Source: SHZI01 sp038214295
GTDB lineage: Bacteria > Pseudomonadota > Gammaproteobacteria > Steroidobacterales > GCA-2729495
Assembly: GCA_038214295.1 (NCBI GenBank)
Contig: JBBQSA010000013.1
Coordinates: forward strand, 1-64,000
Reading direction: 5' to 3'
Length of the DNA stretch: 64,000 nucleotides
In this document: piece by piece, positions 17,198 to 28,432 of the stretch
Layout of the letters: the number at the start of each line of letters is the position of its first letter
How positions within the stretch are numbered: the stretch's first letter is position 1
Translations under genes and position numbers: made by a program
Notes under the pieces: model-generated
Told to the model about the DNA's origin: nothing
Database searches by the model: none
The model's input: the letters and a program-made list of their open reading frames with translations, nothing else

Positions 17198-18453
17198 TCC
17201 TGACCAGTCTGGTGCTGGTCCTGCTGGCGGTGCTCGGGGCGCCGTTGTTCGCGATCATTGGCGCCGGCGCCCTGCTGGGTTTTTCGCGGGCCGGCGTGGA
17301 TCTCACGGCGGTGCCGATCGAGATTTACGGCATCGCGGAGACCCCGATCCTGCTGGCGATTCCCCTGTTCACCTTCGCCGGTTACATCCTTGGCGAGAGC
17401 CGGGCAGCGGCCCGTCTCGTACGGCTCAGTTCAGCGCTGATCGGCTGGCTGCCCGGAGGGCTGGCGATGGTCGCGGTTGCTACCTGCTCGCTGTTCACGG
17501 CCTTCACTGGCGGATCGGGCGTGACGATCATCGCGATTGGTGCGCTGCTGTTCCCCGCGCTCGTCCAGGCTGGCTACAGCGAGCGCTTCACGCTCGGTCT
17601 CGTGACCTCGTCAGGCAGCCTCGGGCTGCTGTTCGCGCCGTCGCTGCCGCTGATCATCTACGGGATCATTGCCGAGGTCTCGATCGATTCACTGTTTGTC
17701 GCCGGCATTGTCCCCGGCATCCTGATGATGCTGTGCCTGGCTGCGTTTTGCCTGTGGCGCAACCGGGCCAACCGCCGGCCCCTCGCCGAGTTCTCCTGGC
17801 GCGAGGTTCGGGTGGCCATACGAGAGTCCATCTGGGAGTTGCCGCTGCCCGTCGTGGTCCTCGGTGGCATCTACAGTGGCTTCTTTGCCGTGTCGGAGGC
17901 GGCTGCCGTGACTGTCGTCTATGTGCTCGTCGTCGAGTTGCTGATCTACCGCGAGGTGCCGCTCCGGCGGCTGCCCGTCATCGTGCGGAACTCGATGGTG
18001 CTGGTGGGCGGGATCCTGCTGATCCTCGGGATATCCCTGGCCTCCACCAACTACATGATCGATGCGCAGGTTCCCCAGCAGCTGATCGAGATCGTCACCC
18101 GCTATGTCTCCGACCAGACGAGCTTCCTGCTGCTGCTGATCTGCTTCCTGCTCCTCATCGGCTGCATACTGCACATCTTTTCCGCACTGGTCCTGGTGGT
18201 GCCACTCATGCTGCCGGTGGCCGCCCGCTACGGTGTCAACCCGGTCCACCTTGGCATCATTTTTGTGGCTACCATGGAGCTTGGCTACCTGCTGCCGCCC
18301 ATCGGTCTAAACCTCTACATTGCGAGTTATCGCTTCAACCGGCCCGTACTGGATGTGTGCATAGCCACCTTGCCCTTCATCCTCATACTCTTCGTGGCCG
18401 TGCTGCTGATCACCTTTGTGCCCGCGCTGTCGCTGGCATTCATCCAGAAGTAG
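17194..18453 (+). CDS. TRAP transporter large permease, DctM family
   Basis: This 419-residue protein has about 11-12 membrane helices and DctM features: PIEIYGIAETPILLAIPLFTF with GYILGESRAAARL, FTAFTGGSGVTIIAIGALLFP, and APSLPLIIYGII. It is the channel and sodium-coupling subunit. ATG 17194 overlaps the DctQ stop. Together with the TatT and DctP genes this makes a complete four-gene uptake cassette. Confidence 0.92.
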   Translation: MILTSLVLVLLAVLGAPLFAIIGAGALLGFSRAGVDLTAVPIEIYGIAETPILLAIPLFTFAGYILGESRAAARLVRLSSALIGWLPGGLAMVAVATCSLFTAFTGGSGVTIIAIGALLFPALVQAGYSERFTLGLVTSSGSLGLLFAPSLPLIIYGIIAEVSIDSLFVAGIVPGILMMLCLAAFCLWRNRANRRPLAEFSWREVRVAIRESIWELPLPVVVLGGIYSGFFAVSEAAAVTVVYVLVVELLIYREVPLRRLPVIVRNSMVLVGGILLILGISLASTNYMIDAQVPQQLIEIVTRYVSDQTSFLLLLICFLLLIGCILHIFSALVLVVPLMLPVAARYGVNPVHLGIIFVATMELGYLLPPIGLNLYIASYRFNRPVLDVCIATLPFILILFVAVLLITFVPALSLAFIQK

Positions 18454-18469
18454 TGCAGGAGTTGCAGAC

Positions 18470-19585
18470 ATGATCCGCTGGCTTGTAGTCCTGATGGGAG
18501 CGTTCATGACGGCGGGTTGCGCCGCCGCAAGGCTGGACCAGCCCGGACGCGAGCCTGCCGCCTTCCTGAAGGTGCCACCCGGGTTCCAGGCCGAGATCCT
18601 GGTGGCCAACGTGCCCAACGCCCGGTCGATGACCCTGGGTGACAAGGGCACATTGTTCGTCGGCACGCGCTCCGGCGGCACCGTGTACGCAGTACGCGAC
18701 GTGTTCGGGGCCAGTCCGGTTGTGCAGAAGTTCGCGGAGGGCCTGAGCATGCCGAATGGCGTGGCCTTCCACGACGGTGCCCTGTATGTGGCCGAGCAGA
18801 AGCGCATCGTCCGCTACCCCGCTGCCGAGGAGCGGCGCGACGGCCCGCGTTCGCCGGAAGTCGTTGATCCGGCGCTGCCTTACAAGGGAGTCCTGCACTC
18901 CTGGAAGTACCTGGCGTTCGGCCCGGACAACAAGCTCTACGTTCCTGTCGGCGCTCCCTGCAACGTGTGCGTGGAGCCAGGTTTTGGGGTGATCCTGCGC
19001 ATGAATGCGGACGGCTCGGGCCGCGAGGTCGTGGCAACGGGCATCCGCAATTCTGTTGGCTTCGATTGGCAGCCCGGGACCGGGGAGCTGTGGTTCACCG
19101 ATAACGGCCGCGACATGCTCGGCGACGACGTTCCACCGTGCGAATTGAATCGCGTCCAACGCCCCGGCCTCGATTTCGGCTTCCCGTACTGCCATGCCGG
19201 GGATATTGCCGATCCGCAGTTTGGCGCGGCCGGGCGATGCAGTGACTCCGTGGCACCGGTCCAGAAGCTGGGACCGCACGTGGCGCCGCTCGCCGTCAAG
19301 TTCTACACGGGCAGCATGTTCCCTGGCGAGTATCGCAACCAGGCCCTGATCGCCGAGCACGGGTCCTGGAACCGCAGCAAGGAAGCCGGCAAGACCGGCT
19401 ATCGCATCACGCTGGTCCGCCTGAAGGGCGACACGGCCGTCTCCTATGAGCCCTTCATCGAGGGATGGCTTAACGGTGACGAGGTGCTTGGCAGGCCGGT
19501 AGACCTGCTCGTCGCGCCAGACGGGTCGCTGCTGGTCAGTGACGACCAGCGCGGCGTCATCTACCGCATCAGTTACCAGCGCTAG
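18470..19585 (+). CDS. Sorbosone dehydrogenase-like beta-propeller lipoprotein
   Basis: This 371-residue protein starts with a lipoprotein signal (lipobox MTAGC, Cys at about residue 16). It then shows the quinoprotein sugar-dehydrogenase propeller signatures PPGFQAEILV, LSMPNGVAFHDGALYVAE, YLAFGPDNKLYVPVGAPCN, GIRNSVGFDWQPGTGELWFT and the AEHGSWNRS segment. PQQ-dependent sorbosone or glucose dehydrogenases share this fold and act in the periplasm. PQQ use is inferred, not shown. GGAG precedes ATG 18470 by about 8 bases. It lies 16 bases after DctM, so it may oxidise a sugar-like compound related to the transported ligand. Confidence 0.8.
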   Translation: MIRWLVVLMGAFMTAGCAAARLDQPGREPAAFLKVPPGFQAEILVANVPNARSMTLGDKGTLFVGTRSGGTVYAVRDVFGASPVVQKFAEGLSMPNGVAFHDGALYVAEQKRIVRYPAAEERRDGPRSPEVVDPALPYKGVLHSWKYLAFGPDNKLYVPVGAPCNVCVEPGFGVILRMNADGSGREVVATGIRNSVGFDWQPGTGELWFTDNGRDMLGDDVPPCELNRVQRPGLDFGFPYCHAGDIADPQFGAAGRCSDSVAPVQKLGPHVAPLAVKFYTGSMFPGEYRNQALIAEHGSWNRSKEAGKTGYRITLVRLKGDTAVSYEPFIEGWLNGDEVLGRPVDLLVAPDGSLLVSDDQRGVIYRISYQR

Positions 19586-19599
19586 CCGGAAACCAGGCC

Positions 19600-21477
19600 A
19601 TGTTCATTTTTCGTTTCATTGGCAACCTGCTCCGGGCGATCTGGTACGGGTTGAACACCCTCCGCAGAGTCCTGCATCTCATTCTCCTGCTCGTGATTTT
19701 CGGACTCCTGCTCGCCGGGCTGGTGGGCCAGCCGGTGCCCGTGCCGTCGTCGGCGGCGCTGGTGATTGACCCGACCGGGACCCTGGTGGAGCAGCTGGAG
19801 GGCAGTCCGCTGGACCGCGCCCTGGCCGAGGTCAACAACCAGGAGCCGCCCCAGACCCTGCTGCGGGACGTGACCGACAGCCTGGACTATGCTGTCACTG
19901 ACGACCGCATCAAGGCCGTGGTGCTTGACCTGGACGGACTGCAGGGCGGCGGCCTCGCCAAGCTGCAGCTGGTCGGGGCCAAGATCCAGAAGGTGCGTGC
20001 TGCCGGCAAGAAAGTCATCGCCGTCGGCAGCGGCTACACGCGGGACCAGTACTACCTCGCCTCCCGCGCGGACGAAGTGATCATGCATCAGCTGGGCATG
20101 GTGTACCTGGAGGGCTACGAGTACTACCGCACGTTCTTCCGCAGCGCGCTTGAGAAGCTCCAGGTCGACCTGAACGTGTTCCGCGTCGGTGAATTCAAGT
20201 CCTTCGTAGAGCCCTACATCCGTGACGACATGTCGGCGGAGGACCGGGAAGCCAGCCAGGCCTGGCTCGGCGGCCTCTGGACTGCCTGGGAGCGGGACGT
20301 GGCGGCCAACCGCAAGCTGAAGCCCGCCGATATCCAGGCCTACGCTGACGAGCTTGCCAGCCGTTTCGAAGCGGCGAAGGGCAATGCCGCGCAGGCGGCC
20401 CTGTCGGCAGGCCTCGTCGACAAGCTAATGAGCCGTCCCGAGGCCGAGGCCTACCTGGTCAGCCTGGTGGGCGAGAGCTCGTCGGAAGACGGCACCTACA
20501 GTTCCATCGACTTCCGGCCCTACGCGCTTGCGATGCGGATCGAGCAGCGCCTACAGGATGGCCGTGACCGCAACGTCGCGGTGATTGTTGCCTCCGGCGA
20601 GATCGTCGATGGCGAGGCGCCTCCCGGGGTCGTCGGTGGCGACACGCTGGCCGCGGAGATTCGCAGCGCGCGGCTGGACGATTCCGTGGATGCGCTGGTC
20701 CTGCGTATCGACAGCCCCGGTGGCAGCATGTTTGCCTCGGAGGTCATCTACGACGAGATCGAGGCGCTCAAGGCCGCGGGCAAGCCAGTGGTCGCCTCGA
20801 TGAGCACGGTTGCTGCCTCGGGTGGTTACTACATCGCCATGCCGGCCGATGAGATCTGGGCGAGCGATACGACCATCACCGGCTCCATCGGTGTCGGCGC
20901 CCTGGTGCCGACCGTGCCCCGGACGCTCGACAAGCTCGGGGTGCACGTGGACGGCTTCGGCACCACCCGGCTGGCCGGGCAGCTGCGCGTGGACAGGCCG
21001 CTCGGCGATGATGCGCGGCGTGTGCTTGCTTCCACAGTCGACGATGCCTATCGGATCTTCGTCGGCAAGGTGGCCGATGCCCGGAAGCTCAGCTTCGACC
21101 AGGCCGACGCGATCGCCCGGGGACGGGTCTGGACCGGGGCCGATGCCCGCGAGCGTGGCCTCGTGGACCGGATCGGGGACCTGGATGACGCGGTCGCGGC
21201 CGCCGCGAACCTGGCAGGCCTGGAGGAGGGCGCCTACGGGCGGCGCTACCTGCAGCCCGACCGGTCGCTGCTGCAGCGGCTGGCCGGCGAGATTGGCGCC
21301 GGAGCCGTGCGGTTCGCGGACCGCATCGGCCTGGGTGCAGTACTGGCGCGACTGCAGGGCAACTCCTCCGGTGTCGCCCGCGAGTTACTGGCGAGGGTCA
21401 ACAAGGAGATGCAGATCCTGTCCCGCTTCAACGACCCGCGAGGCATCTACGTTCACTGCTTCTGCGCTATCGAGTAG
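19600..21477 (+). CDS. sppA: Signal peptide peptidase SppA, 67K type (protease IV)
   Basis: This 625-residue membrane-anchored serine protease degrades cleaved signal peptides. One N-terminal helix (about 24-45) is followed by tandem ClpP-like domains. The catalytic lysine is K200 in RVGEFKSFVEPY of the first half, and the nucleophile is S407 in STVAASGGYYIA of the second half, close to the E. coli K209/S409 pair. RIDSPGGSMFASE and TGSIGVGALVPT are also diagnostic. It starts at ATG 19600, 14 bases after the dehydrogenase-like gene. The C-terminal tail after about residue 600 is unusual (GIYVHCFCAIE). Confidence 0.94.
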   Translation: MFIFRFIGNLLRAIWYGLNTLRRVLHLILLLVIFGLLLAGLVGQPVPVPSSAALVIDPTGTLVEQLEGSPLDRALAEVNNQEPPQTLLRDVTDSLDYAVTDDRIKAVVLDLDGLQGGGLAKLQLVGAKIQKVRAAGKKVIAVGSGYTRDQYYLASRADEVIMHQLGMVYLEGYEYYRTFFRSALEKLQVDLNVFRVGEFKSFVEPYIRDDMSAEDREASQAWLGGLWTAWERDVAANRKLKPADIQAYADELASRFEAAKGNAAQAALSAGLVDKLMSRPEAEAYLVSLVGESSSEDGTYSSIDFRPYALAMRIEQRLQDGRDRNVAVIVASGEIVDGEAPPGVVGGDTLAAEIRSARLDDSVDALVLRIDSPGGSMFASEVIYDEIEALKAAGKPVVASMSTVAASGGYYIAMPADEIWASDTTITGSIGVGALVPTVPRTLDKLGVHVDGFGTTRLAGQLRVDRPLGDDARRVLASTVDDAYRIFVGKVADARKLSFDQADAIARGRVWTGADARERGLVDRIGDLDDAVAAAANLAGLEEGAYGRRYLQPDRSLLQRLAGEIGAGAVRFADRIGLGAVLARLQGNSSGVARELLARVNKEMQILSRFNDPRGIYVHCFCAIE

Positions 21478-21513
21478 ACCGGTGGGCCACTGGCTCGCAG
21501 GGCCGGGGGCGCG

Positions 21514-22017
21514 TCAGGGCAGCGGGTCCCGGCGCGGGAAGTCGAACAGCAGGAGTTCGCCGCTGGCTCCGGCCAGATCGGCCCAGCGCTTGAGGTCAAG
21601 CGCGATCACCACCACGCCGGTGGTTGGCACGTTGTCGATGCCTGCACCGGTCAGCCGGTTCGCGAGCTCCGTCAGCCCCGGGTTGTGGCCGCAGACGATC
21701 ACGTCCCGGAAGCTGCTCTCCTGGCGGGCCAGCACCTCGATCACCTGATCCGGCGTCGCGAGGTACAGGTCTTCCTCGCGCTGGAGGAATTCCTGCGGAT
21801 AGCCGATCTCCCGGGCGATGATCAGCGCCGTCCGGCGCGCGCGAGTGGCGGGGCTCGTCAGGATCAGGGTCGGGCGCGCGCCGCGGGCCCGCAGTCGCTG
21901 GCCCATCTCCGGTGCGTCCCGCTCGCCCCGCGCATTCAGCGGCCGGTCCCGGTCCTTTATCCCCGGCTCGTCCCAGGACGACTTGGCATGCCGGATCAGC
22001 GTCAGGTGGCGCTGCAT
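21514..22017 (-). CDS. sixA: SixA-type histidine phosphatase
   Basis: This 167-residue RHG-family phosphatase has the catalytic motif LIRHAKSSW (H10), DRDRPLNARGERDAPEMG, TSPATRARRTA and the second catalytic His in VCGHNPGL. SixA removes phosphate from phosphohistidine, in E. coli from the nitrogen PTS phosphocarrier. It is the last gene on this strand after sufT, separated by a few bases only, so it may be co-transcribed with the suf operon. The substrate is not defined by sequence. Confidence 0.88.
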   Translation of the reverse strand: MQRHLTLIRHAKSSWDEPGIKDRDRPLNARGERDAPEMGQRLRARGARPTLILTSPATRARRTALIIAREIGYPQEFLQREEDLYLATPDQVIEVLARQESSFRDVIVCGHNPGLTELANRLTGAGIDNVPTTGVVVIALDLKRWADLAGASGELLLFDFPRRDPLP

Positions 22018-22022
22018 GCTGG

Positions 22023-22574
22023 TTACATGAGGCCGGCTTCGAGCCGCGCCGCTTCGGACATCATCTCCTGGTTCCAGGGTGGATCGAAGACCAGGTCCAC
22101 ATCCACCTGGGCAACTGTCGGGATGATGCCGACCTTCTGCCGGGCCTCCTCGACCAGGATCTCGCCCATACCGCAGCCCGGCGCTGTCACGGTCATGCGG
22201 ATGCTCACGGCCCGCTGGTCGTCCGCCTGGCGGGAGATGGCGCAGTCATAGACCAGGCCGAGTTCGACGATGTTGATCGGAATCTCCGGGTCGTAAATCG
22301 TTTTCAGCTGCTCCCACACCAGCGCCTCGAACTGCTCGTCGGTGGCATCGGCGGGCAGGGCGGGCGGCGTGACCGGGGTCTTGCCCAGCGCGTCTGCGTC
22401 CGAGCCGGGCACGCGCACGAGATTGCCCTCGTAGTACACCGTAAAGCTGCCGCCCATGGCCTGGGTGATATAGACGAGGGCGTCGACCGGCAGCGTCACG
22501 GGTATGCCGGAGGGCACCATCAGGCCCTGCACGTCGCGCCGGATGACGACGGGTTCATTATCAACACTGTTCAT
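22023..22574 (-). CDS. sufT: Fe-S cluster assembly protein SufT (DUF59)
   Basis: This 183-residue protein has an N-terminal region (about 1-75) with MVPSGIPVTLPVDALVYITQ, followed by a DUF59/MIP18 domain with YDPEIPINIVELGLVYD and VTAPGCGMGEILVEEARQKV. SufT-type proteins help mature Fe-S proteins. ATG 22574 overlaps the sufU stop by four bases. The open frame extends far upstream, but only this part has family similarity. Confidence 0.9.
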   Translation of the reverse strand: MNSVDNEPVVIRRDVQGLMVPSGIPVTLPVDALVYITQAMGGSFTVYYEGNLVRVPGSDADALGKTPVTPPALPADATDEQFEALVWEQLKTIYDPEIPINIVELGLVYDCAISRQADDQRAVSIRMTVTAPGCGMGEILVEEARQKVGIIPTVAQVDVDLVFDPPWNQEMMSEAARLEAGLM

Positions 22575-23038
22575 CGGGATGAGCTCTTCGGTTCGGTGGT
22601 TACGGTGCCCGGGGCGGCGTCGAGGGCGGCCCGCAGCGTCCGCCAGGGCAGCGTGGCGCAGCGGATGCGGGAAGGGTACTGGCTGACGCCACCGAAGGCC
22701 GCGAGGTCGCCGGCAAGGGCGGTGCCGCCGGACGTCAGCGCTTCCTCGAAGCGCTCGGCGGCGGCCCGGGCGGCATCGGCGGTGCATCCGTGCGTGGCCT
22801 CGGTCATCAGCGAGGCCGAGGCCGTGCAGATGGCACAACCGGATCCTTCGAAGGCGACGTCCTCCAGGGCGGCGTCCCGCAACCGCAGGTAGACTCGCAC
22901 CTTGTCGCCGCACAGGGGATTGTGACCCTCGGCTTCGCGGTCGACGCGCTCGGGCCGACGCTGGTTCCGCGGGTGACGGCTGTGCTCCAGGACGATGTCC
23001 CGGTAGAGCGTCTTCAGATCGCGGGCCTCGCCGGACAT
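22571..23038 (-). CDS. sufU: SufU-type sulfur-transfer/scaffold protein
   Basis: This 155-residue IscU-like protein carries C43 and D45 (NPLCGDKV), C68 and C71 (GSGCAICTAS) and C127 (RIRCATLPW), the SufU metal and persulfide ligands. SufU usually accepts sulfur from SufS. It occupies the place of SufE in this operon; no SufE or SufA gene is present here. Its ATG overlaps the sufS stop (TGATG), so expression is coupled. Confidence 0.92.
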   Translation of the reverse strand: MSGEARDLKTLYRDIVLEHSRHPRNQRRPERVDREAEGHNPLCGDKVRVYLRLRDAALEDVAFEGSGCAICTASASLMTEATHGCTADAARAAAERFEEALTSGGTALAGDLAAFGGVSQYPSRIRCATLPWRTLRAALDAAPGTVTTEPKSSSR

Positions 23039-24267
23039 CAGCCCAGCATCCGCTGCGCCAGGCGCAGCCCCGCTAGAAGTTGATCGATCTCGACGCGCGT
23101 GTTGTAGAACGCAAAGGAGGCCCTGGCCGTGCCCGGCAGGCCGAAGCGCTCCATGACCGGCATCGCGCAATGGTGCCCGGCCCGGACGGCCACGCCCTGC
23201 TGGTCCAGGATCGTGCCGAGGTCGTGGGGATGGATGCCGGCCAGGTTGAACGACACCAGGCTGGCCTTGTCCCGCGCGGTGCCGACGAGCGTCAGGCCCG
23301 GTAATTCCTGCAGGGACGCGGTCGCGTAATCGAGCAGGCTCGCTTCCCAGGCCACGATGTTCTGCATGCCGAGGCCATTGAGATAGTCGATCGCGGCCGC
23401 CAGGCCGATCGCGCCAGCAATGTGGGGGGTGCCCGCCTCGAAGCGGTAGGGGAGTTCGTTGTAGGTCGTGCCCTTGAAGCTGACGGTGAGAATCATGTCC
23501 CCGCCGCCCTGGTAGGGAGGCAGCTCCCTGAGGATGGCTTCCCTGCCATAGAGCACACCAATCCCGGTCGGGCCGCAGAGCTTGTGGCCCGAGAAGGCAT
23601 AGAAGTCGCAATCCAGTGCCTGGACATCGACCCGCTGGTGCGCGATGGCCTGGGCACCATCCAGCAGTACCGGGATTCCGCGGGCCCGCGCGGCAGCGAT
23701 GATGGCCTTGACGGGATTCACCGTGCCGAGGGCGTTCGACACGTGGGCCACGGCGACCAGCCGGGTCCGCGGGCCGAGCAGCTGCATGAAGTCGTCCAGC
23801 AGGAGTTCACCGGCGTCATTGATCGGCGCGACACGCAGCACGGTGCCCTGCCGCTCGCACAGCAGTTGCCAGGGAACAATATTGGAATGGTGTTCCATGG
23901 TCGTGATGAGAATCTCGTCGCCGGCCCGCAGGCCCTGGCCAAAGCTGGAGGCCACGAGATTGATTGCCTCCGTAGTGCCGCGCGTAAAGATGATCTCCCG
24001 GACGGACGCCGCATTGATGAATGCCCGGACGGTCTCCCGGGCGCCCTCGTGGAGATCGGTCGCCCGGTGACTCAGGGTGTGCACGCCGCGATGGATGTTC
24101 GAGTGATCGTGGGTGTAGTAGTGCTGGATGGCATCCAGCACCTGCACCGGCCGCTGGTATGAGGCGGCATTGTCCAGGTAGGCCAGGGGGTGTCCATTGA
24201 CCTGCTGGGCCAGGATCGGGAAGTCCCGGCGCACGGCGGCCAGGTCCAGCGGGCAGCCGGCGCTCAT
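23038..24267 (-). CDS. sufS: Cysteine desulfurase SufS
   Basis: This 409-residue PLP enzyme supplies sulfur from cysteine. It has the NNA-type start LAYLDNAASYQRP, the PLP-binding K229 in AFSGHKLCGPTGIG and the persulfide-forming C367 in RAGHHCAMPVMERFG. The short catalytic loop is that of group II (SufS) desulfurases, which need a partner such as SufU. ATG 24267 overlaps the sufD stop by four bases. Confidence 0.96.
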   Translation of the reverse strand: MSAGCPLDLAAVRRDFPILAQQVNGHPLAYLDNAASYQRPVQVLDAIQHYYTHDHSNIHRGVHTLSHRATDLHEGARETVRAFINAASVREIIFTRGTTEAINLVASSFGQGLRAGDEILITTMEHHSNIVPWQLLCERQGTVLRVAPINDAGELLLDDFMQLLGPRTRLVAVAHVSNALGTVNPVKAIIAAARARGIPVLLDGAQAIAHQRVDVQALDCDFYAFSGHKLCGPTGIGVLYGREAILRELPPYQGGGDMILTVSFKGTTYNELPYRFEAGTPHIAGAIGLAAAIDYLNGLGMQNIVAWEASLLDYATASLQELPGLTLVGTARDKASLVSFNLAGIHPHDLGTILDQQGVAVRAGHHCAMPVMERFGLPGTARASFAFYNTRVEIDQLLAGLRLAQRMLG

Positions 24268-25607
24268 GCTGCACCTCGCGCAGCCGGTCCGGTCAGGCGG
24301 GCCTGCAACTGTGCATCGAGGCGGCTGCGTAATACCGGCACACCGATGCTTTCAAGGCCCTGGCGCAGGAATGCCGAGGTGAGGACCTGCCGGGCGGTTG
24401 CCGGGTCGAGCCCACGGGAACGCAGGTAGAAGAGGGCCGCCGCATCCAGCTGGCCCGTCGTCGCCCCGTGGCTGCAGCGGACGTCATCCACGTAGATCTC
24501 GAGCTCGGGCTTCGTGTCGATCTCGGCCGTGGATGACAGGAGAAGGTTGCGGTTGGTGAGCGCCGCGTTGCTGCCCGGCGCCCCGGGCAGGACAATGATC
24601 TTGCCGTTGAATATTCCCCGGCCGTGATCGTCTGCAATGCCGCGGAAAGTCTCCCGGCTGGTGGTCTGCGGCGCTCGGTGCTCCAGTAGCGTGCGGTTGT
24701 CGATGTGCCGGTGGCCGTCCGCCAGGAACAGGCCGTCGAGCGTGGCTGAGGCGCCGGTCCCGGCGAGAGCCACGGTAATGGCATGCCGCGACAGCTGGCT
24801 GCCGAGGTCCACGCTGGTCACCGCCACCGAGGCGGCTTCCCCCACCTCGATGCGGGTGGTCTCGGTGAGCATGCCGTCGTCTGGAAGGGACTGCACGCGA
24901 ACGAGGTCGAGCCGGCTGTCGCGGGCGAGCCAGATGTCCGCGACGGCGTTCACGAGCGCGCCGCCCCTGCCGCTGTGTTCGAGGATGAGCGTCAGCTGGC
25001 TGCCCGGCGTCAGGTCCACCAGCAGGCGGGGCTGGGCGAACCCGGGGCCGCCACGGCTGACGGCGCGCACGTGGACGGGCTCGGCAATATGGGCCCCGGC
25101 AGCGGTAGTTACCAGCACCACGTCGGCGAGCAGCGCCGTGTTCAGATCGACGAGGCTGTCCGCGGGCCGTGCGTCCAGGCGCCGCAACAGGTCCTCCGCG
25201 GGGCCAGTGGGGCCCCGGGGATTCATGGAGCGAACGGTCAGTCCGGCCGGCAGGCAGGCGGGAAGGCCGCCTGCCGGGACTTGCAGGACGCCGTCGACGA
25301 TGTCCACGGTAATACCGGCCGACACCCCGGGTGGCGGCGAAGGGTGGCCCGGTGCAGCGGCTGGCGCCGGCGCGACCAGGTAATCCGTCCAGCGCCGGGT
25401 ATAGGCCGCCAGGCTGGTGTAGCGCCAGTCCTCCTCGCCGGTGTTCGGCAGGCCGGATTCGCCGAGGCGCCCGAGGGCCGCTGTTCGCCGGAGGGACAGC
25501 CAGCCGGTCTCGGGGCCGGCCTGCGACTGCCGTTCTGCCGCGATCTGCCACGGCTGGCGGGTGCCGGATGGCTCGGTGCTGGACTCGTGTGGGGTTGATG
25601 CGGTCAC
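24264..25607 (-). CDS. sufD: SUF scaffold subunit SufD
   Basis: This 447-residue protein has N-terminal EEDWRYTSLAAY and a beta-helix core. The C-terminal end carries the conserved DDVRCSHGATTGQLDAAALF and YLRSRGLDPATARQVLTSAF. SufD pairs with SufB in the SufBC2D complex. The central region is Ala/Gly-rich and more divergent than SufB. The start is GTG 25607, 10 bases after sufC; TTG or GTG alternatives nearby are not better supported. Confidence 0.93.
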   Translation of the reverse strand: MTASTPHESSTEPSGTRQPWQIAAERQSQAGPETGWLSLRRTAALGRLGESGLPNTGEEDWRYTSLAAYTRRWTDYLVAPAPAAAPGHPSPPPGVSAGITVDIVDGVLQVPAGGLPACLPAGLTVRSMNPRGPTGPAEDLLRRLDARPADSLVDLNTALLADVVLVTTAAGAHIAEPVHVRAVSRGGPGFAQPRLLVDLTPGSQLTLILEHSGRGGALVNAVADIWLARDSRLDLVRVQSLPDDGMLTETTRIEVGEAASVAVTSVDLGSQLSRHAITVALAGTGASATLDGLFLADGHRHIDNRTLLEHRAPQTTSRETFRGIADDHGRGIFNGKIIVLPGAPGSNAALTNRNLLLSSTAEIDTKPELEIYVDDVRCSHGATTGQLDAAALFYLRSRGLDPATARQVLTSAFLRQGLESIGVPVLRSRLDAQLQARLTGPAARGAA

Positions 25608-25617
25608 GGTCGGCGCC

Positions 25618-26406
<789 letters not shown>

Positions 26407-26414
26407 TGTGGGAT

Positions 26415-27866
<1,452 letters not shown>

Positions 27867-27878
27867 GTGTTTATCCCC

Positions 27879-28364
27879 TTAACTGGACGGCACGCGCTGG
27901 CGCAGGCGCCCGGTGCGTCCCGACAGGTCAACGAGCGGGAATTCCCGGGGCGGATGGGCCAGGTCCGCCAGGGTGATCTCCCCGAGGGCGCCCCGGATGC
28001 CGCGGTTGATCTTCTGCCACGCGCCACCCACGGGGCAGCCGTCCTCGAGTTCGCAGCGGCTGTCCGACGTGCTGCACTCGGTGATGCTCAGCGGCCCTTC
28101 AAGGACGTCAAGGATATCGGCGGCACTGATGCTCGCCGGGGAGCGGGCCAGGATATAGCCCCCCTCGGCGCCGCGCACGGAACGCACGAGATTGCTCCGG
28201 GCAAGCAGCTTGAGAAGTTTCTGCACCGTGGGCAGGGCCAGGCGCGTCCCGGCCGCCACGTCGCTGGCCGAGCAGAGGTGCTCCTTGTGAGCAGGCCCGC
28301 CGTGGGCAGCGAGGTGCACCAGGATCATCGTCCCGTAGTCGGTGAGCTTGCTGATGCGGAGCAT
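27879..28364 (-). CDS. Rrf2-family SUF-operon regulator (IscR-like)
   Basis: This 161-residue protein has an N-terminal winged helix (MLRISKLTDYGTMILVHLA, LALPTVQKLLKLLARSNLV) and three clustered cysteines C97, C104 and C110 (CX6CX5C). The latter probably bind an Fe-S cluster as in IscR, whose spacing is CX5CX5C. It belongs to the SUF-linked Rrf2 regulators (TIGR02944-like). It is the first gene of the suf operon, and an IscR-type operator lies in its own promoter, implying autoregulation by Fe-S status. Confidence 0.92.
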   Translation of the reverse strand: MLRISKLTDYGTMILVHLAAHGGPAHKEHLCSASDVAAGTRLALPTVQKLLKLLARSNLVRSVRGAEGGYILARSPASISAADILDVLEGPLSITECSTSDSRCELEDGCPVGGAWQKINRGIRGALGEITLADLAHPPREFPLVDLSGRTGRLRQRVPSS

Positions 28365-28393
28365 GTGGGGTGGTCTCCCGCAGGTAGAAATCT

Positions 28394-28418
28394 ATATGGG
28401 ACTATCTTAGTCCAGTAT
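28394..28418 (-). promoter_or_regulatory. IscR type 1-like operator
   Basis: On the minus strand this 25-base site has half-sites ATACTGGACT and AGTCCCATAT around an AAGAT centre. It keeps the GACT...AGTC core and the ATA/TAT ends of the IscR type 1 consensus, with a few deviations in the second half. It covers the -10 element of the suf promoter, so an Fe-S-loaded Rrf2 protein would block transcription. Confidence 0.8.
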
Positions 28419-28432
28419 GCCCCTGTTGCCAA
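28404..28432 (-). promoter_or_regulatory. suf operon sigma70-type promoter
   Basis: On the minus strand, -35 TTGGCA (28427-28432) and -10 TAAGAT (28404-28409) are separated by exactly 17 bases. Predicted transcription starts near 28397, about 33 bases before the regulator ATG. The overlap with the operator supports the call. Confidence 0.75.

Noticed and set aside
15561..17306. 581-codon minus-strand frame over the TRAP genes
   Set aside because: Arg/Ala-rich shadow of DctP and DctQ, which have clear motifs.
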